In this document: positions 9,212-16,782 of the stretch, piece after piece
How the letters are laid out: every line of letters starts with the position of its first letter
Numbering within the stretch: position 1 is the first letter of the stretch
NCBI GenBank assembly: GCA_033584155.1
Contig: CP138355.1
Location: 2,613,826 to 2,677,825, forward strand
Direction of reading: 5' to 3'
DNA length: 64,000 bases
DNA from: Candidatus Electrothrix scaldis
GTDB lineage: Bacteria > Desulfobacterota > Desulfobulbia > Desulfobulbales > Desulfobulbaceae
Translations under genes and position numbers: made by a program
The notes under the pieces: generated by a model
Told to the model about the DNA's origin: nothing
Database searches by the model: none
Seen by the model: the letters and a program-made list of their open reading frames with translations, nothing else

Positions 9212-9773
9212 CAAGATGTTTCTCAAACGTTTTTTGCCTAAAAGCGGTCTGCAGCGCCAGTTGGTTTTTTACATTGTTTTTATTGGCGTTGTTTTTTTGA
9301 CCATGGCCGTTGAAATGAACGGCTTCCTACGCGGCGAAAAAATTCTCGGCACACTCAATGGAATAATTTCACTGGAACTTTCAGAGAATATTGTGAATCA
9401 GATTCTTTTAAAAGTTCGTGTAATGTTAGGGAATTTATTGCTTGCCATAGGCTTGGTCATGATGCTTTTCACCAAGAGGATCATGTTTCCTCTGGAGCGT
9501 ATTATTGAGGGAACCAGAGCTATGAGTGCAGGCGATTTCTCTACAACCCTGCCGGAGCAGAGCAGGGATGAGCTTGGGGAGTTGGCCCGTCATATTAATG
9601 AGCTGAATGCTAATGAGCAGGAGTTGATACTCTTGACCCGTGGAATGGCCGAGCAGCTCCGCCAGACCCTGGTAGAGGGAGAGGAAGAGACAAAAGTGGC
9701 TGATGCTGTAGCAATGATTGATGAGCTGGAAGATGCCTTATCAGAGTTTGGCCGGAGTTTTTACCAGTGTTAG
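9195..9773 (+). CDS. Membrane protein with HAMP domain
   Basis: About 190 residues: a short basic N-terminus, a first membrane helix (about 24-40), a short extracytoplasmic loop, a second helix (about 75-93), then a HAMP domain (KRIMFPLERIIEGTRAMSAG) and a C-terminal helical tail. There is no kinase, cyclase or methyl-accepting domain, so it is a truncated transducer in form. Start choice: TTG 9195 has GAGG 7 bases upstream and overlaps the PilZ gene; ATG 9216 has no clear ribosome site but is also possible. It overlaps the following TSUP gene by 7 bases. Function unknown; PilZ-HAMP coupling suggests c-di-GMP-dependent signalling at the membrane (inference). Confidence 0.75.
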   Translation: MIKKVNKMFLKRFLPKSGLQRQLVFYIVFIGVVFLTMAVEMNGFLRGEKILGTLNGIISLELSENIVNQILLKVRVMLGNLLLAIGLVMMLFTKRIMFPLERIIEGTRAMSAGDFSTTLPEQSRDELGELARHINELNANEQELILLTRGMAEQLRQTLVEGEEETKVADAVAMIDELEDALSEFGRSFYQC

Positions 9774-10522
9774 AATACTGGCAGATGCTGCCTATCGGCG
9801 TGGTGATCGCTTCGATTGCCATGTTTTTTGGTTTAGGCGGAGGTGTCCTGTGGATGCCTGTTTTGTTGATGAGCACCGATTTGGAGCCAAAGGGTGCGGT
9901 TGTATGCACTATTGTCATTCAGTTTTTTGGTCAGTTTAGTGCAACCTATAGCAATAATCAAGCAGGCTTGATTGACTGGCGCCTTGTTCGTTTGCTGATG
10001 GCCTTTGGAATTCCCGCTGTTATTTTTGGAGTTCTGTTCTCCTTCCTTTTGCACCCAGTATGGATAGAGCTGGTTCTCGGGTTGACAATTTTTTTTATTG
10101 CCTACGTTTTTTTGCGCGGAGATGATTTTTTTGTTACCGGCTCAGACCAAGCAGACCTTGAGGCTGCGCGTCGTGGCCGCATGATAACTATGTTCGGCAG
10201 TGTGTTAACCGGGTTTCTTGGTGTAGGCGTGGGCGATTGGCTGGTTCCTTTCTTTAATATGCGTTGTAAACTTGCTATGGTTCGTTCGGTTGCGACCAGT
10301 ATAGCCTTGATGATGATTCTCTCAAGCACCGCATTGGGAGTACATATACTTTTTGGGCATACTATTGAGTGGCGGGTTGCGATTCCTGGAACTCTTGGCG
10401 TTCTGCTTGGAGCGCAGGTGGGCTCAAGATTATTGCGAAGAGTACCTGAAACTCATTTTAAGGAGTTCTTTGTTTTGATGTTGGTTTTTATTGCAACCCA
10501 TGTCACCTTTAATGCGTTGTGA
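9767..10522 (+). CDS. TauE/SafE (TSUP) family sulfite/anion exporter
   Basis: Integral membrane protein of 251 residues with about seven to eight hydrophobic helices in two related halves. The glycine-rich FGLGGGVLWMPVL near the N-terminus and FLGVGVGDWLVPF in the second half are the repeated motifs of the TSUP family, which exports sulfite, sulfonates or related organic anions. It begins with GTG inside the end of the HAMP gene. Co-location with a sulfonate/taurine-type importer is suggestive of sulfur-compound handling, although family members are promiscuous. Confidence 0.85.
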   Translation: MLEYWQMLPIGVVIASIAMFFGLGGGVLWMPVLLMSTDLEPKGAVVCTIVIQFFGQFSATYSNNQAGLIDWRLVRLLMAFGIPAVIFGVLFSFLLHPVWIELVLGLTIFFIAYVFLRGDDFFVTGSDQADLEAARRGRMITMFGSVLTGFLGVGVGDWLVPFFNMRCKLAMVRSVATSIALMMILSSTALGVHILFGHTIEWRVAIPGTLGVLLGAQVGSRLLRRVPETHFKEFFVLMLVFIATHVTFNAL

Positions 10523-10544
10523 GAGAATTCGGTTTATATGAAAG

Positions 10545-10571
10545 CTGCCCCTCCCTGGAAGGGGGAGGCAG
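10545..10571 (+). other. GC-rich imperfect stem-loop between two genes
   Basis: CTGCCCCTCCCT pairs imperfectly with the following AGGGGGAGGCAG across a three-base loop. It lies in the 76-base gap between the TSUP gene and the next gene on the same strand. No U-run follows, so it may stabilise or attenuate the transcript rather than end it. Confidence 0.4.
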
Positions 10572-10598
10572 GTGTCTATCTGAAAAAAGTGCCTTTTT

Positions 10599-11981
10599 AT
10601 GAAACATCCTGTTGGAAGCGGTTTTGTTGGTGAGATCGAGGGACTCGGCTTAGTGGATCTCGTACAGTTCGCCTGCCTTGCCGGAGATGACAGAAAATTG
10701 AGTGTGCTCAGCGAAGACAATCGAGGGGTTCTTTATTTTTCTGATAATGAAATTGTTCATGCTGAGTTCGGCGAACTCACTGGCGAAGAGGCATTTTACC
10801 GCATTATGAGCTGGCCTTCAGGCACCTTCAGTATGCTGTTTGCTTCAACCAATGTGCGTACCATAGATTCCTCATGGAATTTTCTCTTACTAGAGGCTGC
10901 TCGCCGTATTGACGAGCAGTACAGAAGTAAGATGGCACCTGATGAAGAGTCGCTGCTCCCTAAGGTACTGGTCGTGGATGACTCCCGTTTTTTTACCAAG
11001 GCCTTTATTAAGCTCTTTGAAGAGCAAATCAATGCTCAGGTCGTTGGAACCGCAACCAACGGAAGAGAGGCTCTGAAATTTCTTGAGATGCAGGTTCCAG
11101 ACCTTGTCACCCTAGATATGACCATGCCAGTTATGAGTGGTGATGTTGCCTTGAAACACATTATGATCCGCTCCCCTGCGCCGGTTGTCTTGGTTAGTAA
11201 TTTCAATGACCAGCACTATTCAAGAATGATGGATTTCATGCGCTATGGCTGTGTGGATATGGTTGCCAAGCCAACAAGTCCGGAATCCTGGAATTTGATC
11301 GGTGAACGTCTGAAGTACATTCTTAATAATGTAAAAGAATTCAGCGTTGATAACGTTAGTAGAGCAAAACAATTAAAACAGGTCGAGGCTGGTAGCAAAA
11401 AGAAACCTGAGAAAAAAGCGGAGAAGTTGCTGCTTATTTTGGGTGGCCTGGGGGGCATGTTGGAATTGCAAAAGATTATTCCGGCACTCCAGTATGACGG
11501 CGAGATGGCTGTTTTGGTCTTCCAAAATATGTACCCTGGGATAGTCAAGTACCTGACGTCTTATCTTGATAGTTTTACCCATTACGCGACAAGCTCTGTT
11601 CTTCAAGCCAATAACCTCCTGGGAGGACAGTGTTTGGTTGGGAATTGTCATGGGCAGCGTGAAATACTTTTCGCTGATGGGATGCCGGTGCTGACCGGCC
11701 CGAAGAATGACGATGAACTGCAGGAAATGAATGCAGATAGCCTGCTACGTTCAGCTGCGCAAATATTCGGTCAGAAATTAAGCGTCCTCTTGCTCAGTGG
11801 TGTGGAGCAGGATATCAAAGGGGGGATGGAGGCTGTTGTCACCCAAGGCGGAAAGATAATTTTGCAGGATTCAGATTCCTCTCTCTTGCCGCGTTCCCTA
11901 GAGCAGCTTCGCAGCTTCGGTATGGAAGAATGCAGCTTAAAGCCCGAGGAGATAGCGCCCTATATTGCCAGCCTAATCTAG
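10599..11981 (+). CDS. DUF4388-REC-CheB-like protein with degenerate esterase domain
   Basis: Three modules in 460 residues. Residues 1-110 resemble DUF4388/PATAN (LVDLVQFACLAGDDRKL). Residues 125-245 are a receiver domain with the acidic residues of VVDDSRFF, phospho-acceptor Asp in TLDMTMPVMSG and Lys in VAKPTS. The C-terminal part (about 270-460) follows the fold order of a CheB methylesterase but lacks the triad: the GxSxGG block reads GGLGGM, the His block reads QNMYPG and the Asp block reads SGVEQDIKGG. It is a second non-catalytic CheB relative after the one at 3902. DUF4388-REC fusions are common in delta-type proteobacteria. The start has a poor ribosome site. Confidence 0.8.
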   Translation: MKHPVGSGFVGEIEGLGLVDLVQFACLAGDDRKLSVLSEDNRGVLYFSDNEIVHAEFGELTGEEAFYRIMSWPSGTFSMLFASTNVRTIDSSWNFLLLEAARRIDEQYRSKMAPDEESLLPKVLVVDDSRFFTKAFIKLFEEQINAQVVGTATNGREALKFLEMQVPDLVTLDMTMPVMSGDVALKHIMIRSPAPVVLVSNFNDQHYSRMMDFMRYGCVDMVAKPTSPESWNLIGERLKYILNNVKEFSVDNVSRAKQLKQVEAGSKKKPEKKAEKLLLILGGLGGMLELQKIIPALQYDGEMAVLVFQNMYPGIVKYLTSYLDSFTHYATSSVLQANNLLGGQCLVGNCHGQREILFADGMPVLTGPKNDDELQEMNADSLLRSAAQIFGQKLSVLLLSGVEQDIKGGMEAVVTQGGKIILQDSDSSLLPRSLEQLRSFGMEECSLKPEEIAPYIASLI

Positions 11982-11998
11982 CTCATTTTGATTGAACA

Positions 11999-12041
11999 GC
12001 CTGCCCTCGCAAAATTGTACATCAAGCTTTGCAAGGGAGGC
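11999..12041 (+). other. Stem-loop after the REC-CheB-like gene
   Basis: GCCTGCCCTCGCAAA at the left pairs with TTTGCAAGGGAGGC at the right, with one bulge and a loop of about 14 bases. It lies 18 bases after the stop codon. A pyrimidine-rich stretch follows but no clean U-run. It probably acts together with the stronger terminator about 65 bases downstream. Confidence 0.45.
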
Positions 12042-12107
12042 TTCCTCTTTGTCTTACCAGACCTCCTTTAGCTCTTGAGAAATTTTACATTAAGAGATAC
12101 CTTGATT

Positions 12108-12142
12108 ATTACCCTGTCCTTTTGGCCAGGGTAATTTTTTTT
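12108..12142 (+). terminator. Rho-independent terminator
   Basis: Perfect 9-bp stem ATTACCCTG / CAGGGTAAT with a 10-base loop, followed directly by eight T. It closes the transcript of the REC-CheB-like gene before the M48 protease gene. Confidence 0.88.
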
Positions 12143-12180
12143 GAAATAAGCTCTTTTTATGATACTTGAGTTGTTAGCCT

Positions 12181-13629
12181 ATGTTTCGTCAACGTTTTAT
12201 TTGTGAAGCGTTTTGGGGTAGAGCGTTTTACATCGTTATTTTTGTCTGCTGCCTCATGGCTGGGCAATGTCTTATCCCCCGGAAGGCCTCTGGATTCAGT
12301 ATTGGAGAGGAAAGAGATATCGGGGAAAAATTACTGCTGGCCGTACGTGGTGAATTTGAATTACTTGATGATCCAGATATCGTTCAATATCTCAATAGGC
12401 TTGGCCAGCAGGTGCTGGCAATAGCCGGGCCTCAATATTTTGATTATCATTTTTTTGTTATTAAAAATGAACAATTTAACGCCTTTGCCGCTCCGTCGGG
12501 ATTAATATTTTTTAATTCTGGACTGATCAAAACGGTGCAGTCCGAGGATCAGCTGCTCAGTGTGCTTGCGCATGAAGTAGGTCATGTGGTGAGCAGGCAC
12601 CTTTCCAGGCGTATAGCTAAGCAGGGCAAGGTCACAGCAGCCAGTCTTCTTTTTGGCCTTGCCAGTCTTGCCGTGGGGAATCCGGCCCTGACCCAGGGGC
12701 TGTTCACCGGGGCTCTGGCCGCTAATCAGACAGCTGGGCTCAGTTTCTCTCGCCAGGATGAAGAACAGGCCGATCGGCTGGCTTTTGGTTGGCTGAAAAT
12801 CATGGGGCGTAATCCGAATGCGATGGAAGAAATGCTCAAATCCATGCGGAGGATTACCCGCTATCGTTCTGAACAGCTCCCTCCCTACCTCTTGACCCAT
12901 CCGAATCCAGAGGACCGCTTGGACTATGTGCAATCCCTGTTGGAGCTTGAGCGAAGAAAATTGGACGCAAAGCCTTATCCTGAAGATTTGGGGTCCTTTT
13001 CATTTTTGCGTTTTAAATATCGGGTCTTGAGTCAGTCTATAGATTCTGAAGATTTACGGGTGCATTGTGCCAATACCTTAGCCTCGACCGAGGAAGGGGT
13101 GCGGATGGCAATGGCCCATTATGGTTTATTTTTGCTTAATGTTAAGGAAAATAGCTTTGAGGAAGCACAGAAGCATTTAGCCGTTGTGCAAAACGAGTTT
13201 CCTGGACGGGATATTCTCAATGTTGATCTTTCAGCACTGTACATTGACGCAGGTGAAGTTGACAAGGCTGTTCCTCTGTTACGAAGGATGTATGAGCGTG
13301 ACCCCACTGATATGTATTGCACCTTTAAGCTGGCCACGGCAATGGCTATGCAGGGGCGGTATGAAGAAGCGGAGAAGTTCTATTTGGAAGTAGCAAAGAA
13401 TATTCCTGAATATTCTCAGGTGTATTACGAGCTTGCTCGGGTGAAATCCAGTCAGAAAAAAAGGGGGATAAGTACCTTTTACTTGGCAAAATACTATCTG
13501 TACGAGGGGCGAGTAAAGTATGCAAAACAATACCTGCATAGGCTGGAAAAGGATGCTCAGATCCCAGCAGTCATGCAGGAAGAGGTAAAGGCGATTCTTA
13601 AACGCTTAGAAGAGCTTGAGGACGCATAA
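12181..13629 (+). CDS. M48 family metalloprotease with TPR-like C-terminus (BepA-like)
   Basis: Secreted or membrane-anchored zinc protease related to BepA/YfgC, which supervises outer-membrane protein assembly in the periplasm. An N-terminal hydrophobic segment (about 14-34) is a signal or anchor. HEVGH at residues 131-135 supplies two zinc ligands and the catalytic Glu; the third ligand is in DEEQAD near 194. The C-terminal third (about 300-480) is helical and repeats, as in the TPR region of BepA. The 482-residue length matches. The start at 12181 has no good ribosome site, so translation may be weak or the start slightly different. It is monocistronic after a terminator. Confidence 0.88.
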   Translation: MFRQRFICEAFWGRAFYIVIFVCCLMAGQCLIPRKASGFSIGEERDIGEKLLLAVRGEFELLDDPDIVQYLNRLGQQVLAIAGPQYFDYHFFVIKNEQFNAFAAPSGLIFFNSGLIKTVQSEDQLLSVLAHEVGHVVSRHLSRRIAKQGKVTAASLLFGLASLAVGNPALTQGLFTGALAANQTAGLSFSRQDEEQADRLAFGWLKIMGRNPNAMEEMLKSMRRITRYRSEQLPPYLLTHPNPEDRLDYVQSLLELERRKLDAKPYPEDLGSFSFLRFKYRVLSQSIDSEDLRVHCANTLASTEEGVRMAMAHYGLFLLNVKENSFEEAQKHLAVVQNEFPGRDILNVDLSALYIDAGEVDKAVPLLRRMYERDPTDMYCTFKLATAMAMQGRYEEAEKFYLEVAKNIPEYSQVYYELARVKSSQKKRGISTFYLAKYYLYEGRVKYAKQYLHRLEKDAQIPAVMQEEVKAILKRLEELEDA

Positions 13630-13676
13630 TATTCCGCTTGTACGGAAACAAGAGCAATCAGATCAGATGATAGGTT

Positions 13677-14087
13677 ATGTTAAAAAGATTTTCAGTGTCA
13701 CTAGAGGAGCATCTCCTGGATCAATTTGATGATTACATCAGTAGGCACCGCTATTCCAACCGTTCAGAAGCCATTCGTGATCTGATTAGGAATAAACTGG
13801 TGAACGAAAAATGGCAACAGGACAGCGAAGTCGTGGGTGTTGTAACCTTGGTATATGATCATCATCAGGCCCAGTTGCAGGAGCGAATTACAGAGATTCA
13901 GCATGATTATTATCGTTTAATTACCTCGACCACCCATGTGCATATGGACCATCATAATTGTCTGGAGGTGACCATTGTCAAGGGAAACGCCTTTGCTGTC
14001 CAGGAGCTGGCAGAGAATATGATCGCTTTGCGGGGAGTAAAAAGCGGCAACCTGACAATGTCCAGCACGGGCGGAGACTTGCATTAA
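13677..14087 (+). CDS. nikR: NikR-type nickel-responsive regulator
   Basis: Transcriptional repressor with an N-terminal ribbon-helix-helix (MLKRFSVSLEE to about residue 45) and a C-terminal ACT-like metal-binding domain. The four nickel ligands fall at exactly the positions known in Escherichia coli NikR: His76, His87, His89 and Cys95. The length of 136 residues is standard. The likely target is nickel or cobalt uptake; the CbiO-type ATPase encoded about 1.7 kb away on the other strand is the nearest candidate. No operator palindrome was identified by eye. Confidence 0.93.
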   Translation: MLKRFSVSLEEHLLDQFDDYISRHRYSNRSEAIRDLIRNKLVNEKWQQDSEVVGVVTLVYDHHQAQLQERITEIQHDYYRLITSTTHVHMDHHNCLEVTIVKGNAFAVQELAENMIALRGVKSGNLTMSSTGGDLH

Positions 14088-14123
14088 TGGCAGAGGTGAG
14101 AGATGTGACGAACATGAGGTGGT

Positions 14124-14561
14124 ATGGAGTATAGAACTGGGTCTATCGGTCGGGTTTTGACCATTCGTTTTGACCACGGAGAAGATTTTCTGGCAGGGCT
14201 TCGGGAGGTCATCCTCAGGGAAAAGATCCATAGCGCTTGGTTTCAGGTGATTGGTGCCCTGGATAAGGCTGGCGTGGTGATCGGTCCCAAAGAACCCGTC
14301 ATCCCACCAGACCCGATTTGGCAGGATGTGGATGGTGTAAGCGAGCTTGTCGGTTGCGGATCTGTGCATATGGATGGTGAGGAGCCAAAGATCCATATGC
14401 ACGGGGTCTTAGGCGAGCACGGTAAAACGCTTACTGGCTGTATTCGGAGGGATAGTCGGGTTTACCTCGTGCTTGAGGTCGTTGTTTTTGAGTTGCTGGG
14501 AATCAATGCAGCTCGTCCCTGGGATGATACTGCGGGGATCAGTCGCCTGATTTTTCATTAG
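14124..14561 (+). CDS. PPC/DUF296-domain protein
   Basis: A single PPC (plants and prokaryotes conserved, DUF296) domain of 145 residues. The core includes GCGSVHMDGEEPKIHMHGVL, in which the His residues could bind metal, as seen in crystal structures of bacterial members. Family members form trimers; some plant relatives bind DNA, but the role of the stand-alone bacterial form is unknown. It follows nikR by 36 bases and is probably co-transcribed, so a metal-linked role is possible (inference). Confidence 0.82.
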   Translation: MEYRTGSIGRVLTIRFDHGEDFLAGLREVILREKIHSAWFQVIGALDKAGVVIGPKEPVIPPDPIWQDVDGVSELVGCGSVHMDGEEPKIHMHGVLGEHGKTLTGCIRRDSRVYLVLEVVVFELLGINAARPWDDTAGISRLIFH

Positions 14562-14592
14562 AACCGGGCGAGCAGCAGCCAACAACAGGAGG

Positions 14593-14620
14593 CTCCCCAC
14601 CAGCTGAAGCTGGTGAGGAG
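14593..14620. terminator. Stem-loop between convergent genes
   Basis: A 13-bp hairpin, CTCCCCACCAGCT against AGCTGGTGAGGAG with one mismatch and a 2-base loop, sits between the convergent ends of the PPC gene and the membrane-protein gene. Neither side carries a long U-run, so termination strength is uncertain. Confidence 0.5.
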
Positions 14621-14638
14621 GTACCTCTCTTTCCTCTC

Positions 14639-15571
14639 CTAACAGGTTTCTTCGCTTTCCGTAGCTGCTGGATGGTTCATATGGTGATGCAGCACCTCTG
14701 CCGGAAGATGAATGTCGAACAAGGCGTTGACGATTTTTATCAGAAAAAAGAAGGCCAGCAGGGGAAGAAGCACAACCTGGATGAGCAGAATGCCCACATA
14801 GAGAAAAGTGAGTTGCAGAAGGCTTTCAATTATCCCACCCATATTATTGGCAACCAGCGCCAGCGCTTTCTTCAATTCTCCTGACTTTTCTTTGAGAAAT
14901 GTAGCTGTTCCAAAAAGACCATCAGGCAATGAGATCTCCTTGAGTGTATCTAATTTTTTGGAATCAAGAGCCAGCTTTGTACTTACCTCGTCAATCTGGG
15001 GGGTGAAAAAATTCGTATTGATGAATTCATTGGCCAGTGAGGAGAGGGGAAGGAAAAAGCGGGCAATAAGGATGAGCAGGGCAAAGCGAGTTACTGTCTT
15101 ATGTAGAAAAACCAACTTGGTGCTGTTAAACCAGACCAGAAGAGAGAGCAAGAAGAGAAAGACCGCAAGCACAGGCGGTGCCAGTGATATTCCCATTTCA
15201 TAGGCCAGTTTTTGCACACCCAGCGAAGTAATTGCGGTAACCAGAACATCCGACAGACGCTCGGTCATGTCATCAATGGGGTCTAAGGCCTGCCCCACAG
15301 CCAAAGATATACCCACTCCGGCAGGTTCCAGGTGCAGGTTGGATTCCTTGATAATAGAAATAGAGGCATTGATGACCCGGCAGGTAGCATAGGAAATTCC
15401 TCCTTTGCTGATCGCCTCCCGGAAATAATTATCTGCTGCCGTGTCCATCAGTGGAATTTTTAGGCTAGGTGACAGAAAGAGCAGCAGTGCAGCGATAATT
15501 CCTAATGCTGAGAAAATTCCCTTTTGCAGTATTGTTTTCTTCATCTTCCCTTTTTCGTCTTGAATTTTCAT
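14639..15571 (-). CDS. Membrane protein of unknown function
   Basis: A 310-residue protein I do not recognise. It has a hydrophobic N-terminal segment (about 17-35, signal or anchor), a long extracytoplasmic stretch (about 40-120), two to three membrane helices (about 128-180), another soluble loop and a final pair of helices near 255-290, ending in a His-containing tail. GAGAGGAG precedes the ATG. It is the last gene of a minus-strand row after a Cys-rich mini-protein and a CbiO-type ATPase. It could be the membrane partner of that ATPase, but it does not look like CbiQ or CbiM. Confidence 0.7.
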   Translation of the reverse strand: MKIQDEKGKMKKTILQKGIFSALGIIAALLLFLSPSLKIPLMDTAADNYFREAISKGGISYATCRVINASISIIKESNLHLEPAGVGISLAVGQALDPIDDMTERLSDVLVTAITSLGVQKLAYEMGISLAPPVLAVFLFLLSLLVWFNSTKLVFLHKTVTRFALLILIARFFLPLSSLANEFINTNFFTPQIDEVSTKLALDSKKLDTLKEISLPDGLFGTATFLKEKSGELKKALALVANNMGGIIESLLQLTFLYVGILLIQVVLLPLLAFFFLIKIVNALFDIHLPAEVLHHHMNHPAATESEETC

Positions 15572-15592
15572 GAGTACTCCTCTCTTTCTTGA

Positions 15593-15799
15593 TCATTCCA
15601 TCATATGAACACGCTCGCAGTCCGGGCAAATCCAGGTTGGCCCGTTGCTGATTCCCCATTTGTTTTCTGTAAAGCAGTCCGGGCAGATGGCAAAACCGCA
15701 TGTGCAACTCCAACAGAAGGGGAAATCTTTTTTACAGCAATGGCAGGTGTTGTTCTTTTTGCGCCTGCGGCGGCGGGTATCCTGTGCATTATTTGTCAT
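15593..15799 (-). CDS. Small Cys-rich (zinc-ribbon-like) protein
   Basis: Sixty-eight residues with a basic N-terminus (RRRRRKK) and nine Cys arranged as CHCC, CWSCTCG, CPDC and CPDC, a pattern typical of small treble-clef or zinc-ribbon proteins. It lies between the CbiO-type ATPase (18-base gap) and the unknown membrane protein (21-base gap), so the three genes are probably one operon. Function unknown; a metal-binding or metal-sensing role in the nickel/cobalt context is plausible but unproved. Confidence 0.6.
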   Translation of the reverse strand: MTNNAQDTRRRRRKKNNTCHCCKKDFPFCWSCTCGFAICPDCFTENKWGISNGPTWICPDCERVHMME

Positions 15800-15816
15800 G
15801 AATGTGTTTGTGTTAT

Positions 15817-16551
15817 TCAGCTTTGCTGATGATTATGGGGGTGGCTGCCACAGGTGTGGGCGTGCCGATGGAGGTGAAGATGGGTTGTGTCTCCGTGCCT
15901 GATTTGACCCTGATCTAACATATAGAGACTGTCGCAAGTTGAACTCAAAAAATCCCAATCATGGGAGATAATCATATAGGCGATATCCAGTTTATTGAGG
16001 ATCTTTATCAGTCTTTTCCGAATTTCCTTATCAAGGTTATTGGTTGGTTCATCCAGCAGCATGGCTTCCGGTTGCATAGAAAGTACTGTGGCCAAAGAGA
16101 CCAATTTCTTTTCGCCACCTGAAAGACGATGGGTAACACGGTTCGCCAGATTGCTCAACCCCAGATCCTTGAGGGTTCTGTGGGAAATTTCCAGCGCTTC
16201 TTCAGGGGGCTTGCCGAGATTCAAGGGACCAAAGGCAACGTCCTCAATCACCGTAGGAGAAAAAAGTTGGTCATCCGCACTTTGAAAAACCAGTCCGATG
16301 CTTTTGCGGAGGTCTTTGAGCTCCTCTTTCCCGTTCATTTTTTTCCCCTTAAAGAGCACCTCGCCCTCGGTAGGGCGATGTAAGCCCATAATCAGGTGGA
16401 GGAGCGTGGTCTTGCCACTGCCGTTAGGGCCGATCAATCCCAGCCGCTGCTGGTAATCTATGCTCAGGTCAATCTGATGAAGGACATCTCTTCCTTCTGG
16501 ATAGGAGAATGAAACGTTGTCCAGCTGAATAAGTGGTGATGTGAGGGGCAT
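15817..16551 (-). CDS. CbiO/EcfA-type ABC ATPase (cobalt/nickel) with His-rich tail
   Basis: Energy-coupling ATPase of the CbiO family, 244 residues. Walker A GPNGSGKTT is near residue 38, the signature LSGGEKK near 144, and Walker B AMLLDEPTNNLD near 165. The C-terminal 20 residues are His-rich (THLHLHRHAHTCGSH), which suggests binding of nickel or cobalt. Normal CbiO operons also carry CbiM and CbiQ; neither is nearby here. With nikR on the opposite strand, nickel is the likelier substrate (inference). A good ribosome site is not visible before the ATG. Confidence 0.85.
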   Translation of the reverse strand: MPLTSPLIQLDNVSFSYPEGRDVLHQIDLSIDYQQRLGLIGPNGSGKTTLLHLIMGLHRPTEGEVLFKGKKMNGKEELKDLRKSIGLVFQSADDQLFSPTVIEDVAFGPLNLGKPPEEALEISHRTLKDLGLSNLANRVTHRLSGGEKKLVSLATVLSMQPEAMLLDEPTNNLDKEIRKRLIKILNKLDIAYMIISHDWDFLSSTCDSLYMLDQGQIRHGDTTHLHLHRHAHTCGSHPHNHQQS

Positions 16552-16717
16552 GAGTCGGTGTCGGGCTTCTATGGCCTAGTATACGATATGGTAGTTTTGA
16601 CAAGATAGCTCTGTGTAGAGCTACCATTTTTTTGAGCGATGTTCAAACCTTCTTCTACAAGAGAAAAAATCCTTGCTTGGTTTCTTGTTTTACGGGCGGG
16701 GATTGCGCAACAGAAAT

Positions 16718-16751
16718 AAAAAAACGCCGACCTGTATGAGGACGGCGTTTT
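16718..16751 (-). terminator. Rho-independent terminator after lpxC
   Basis: On the minus strand AAAACGCCG pairs with CGGCGTTTT across a 13-base loop and is followed by more T. It lies 32 bases after the lpxC stop. Confidence 0.85.
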
Positions 16752-16782
16752 CAAGGATGAGGCAGGAGACGACCTTGTGGAA

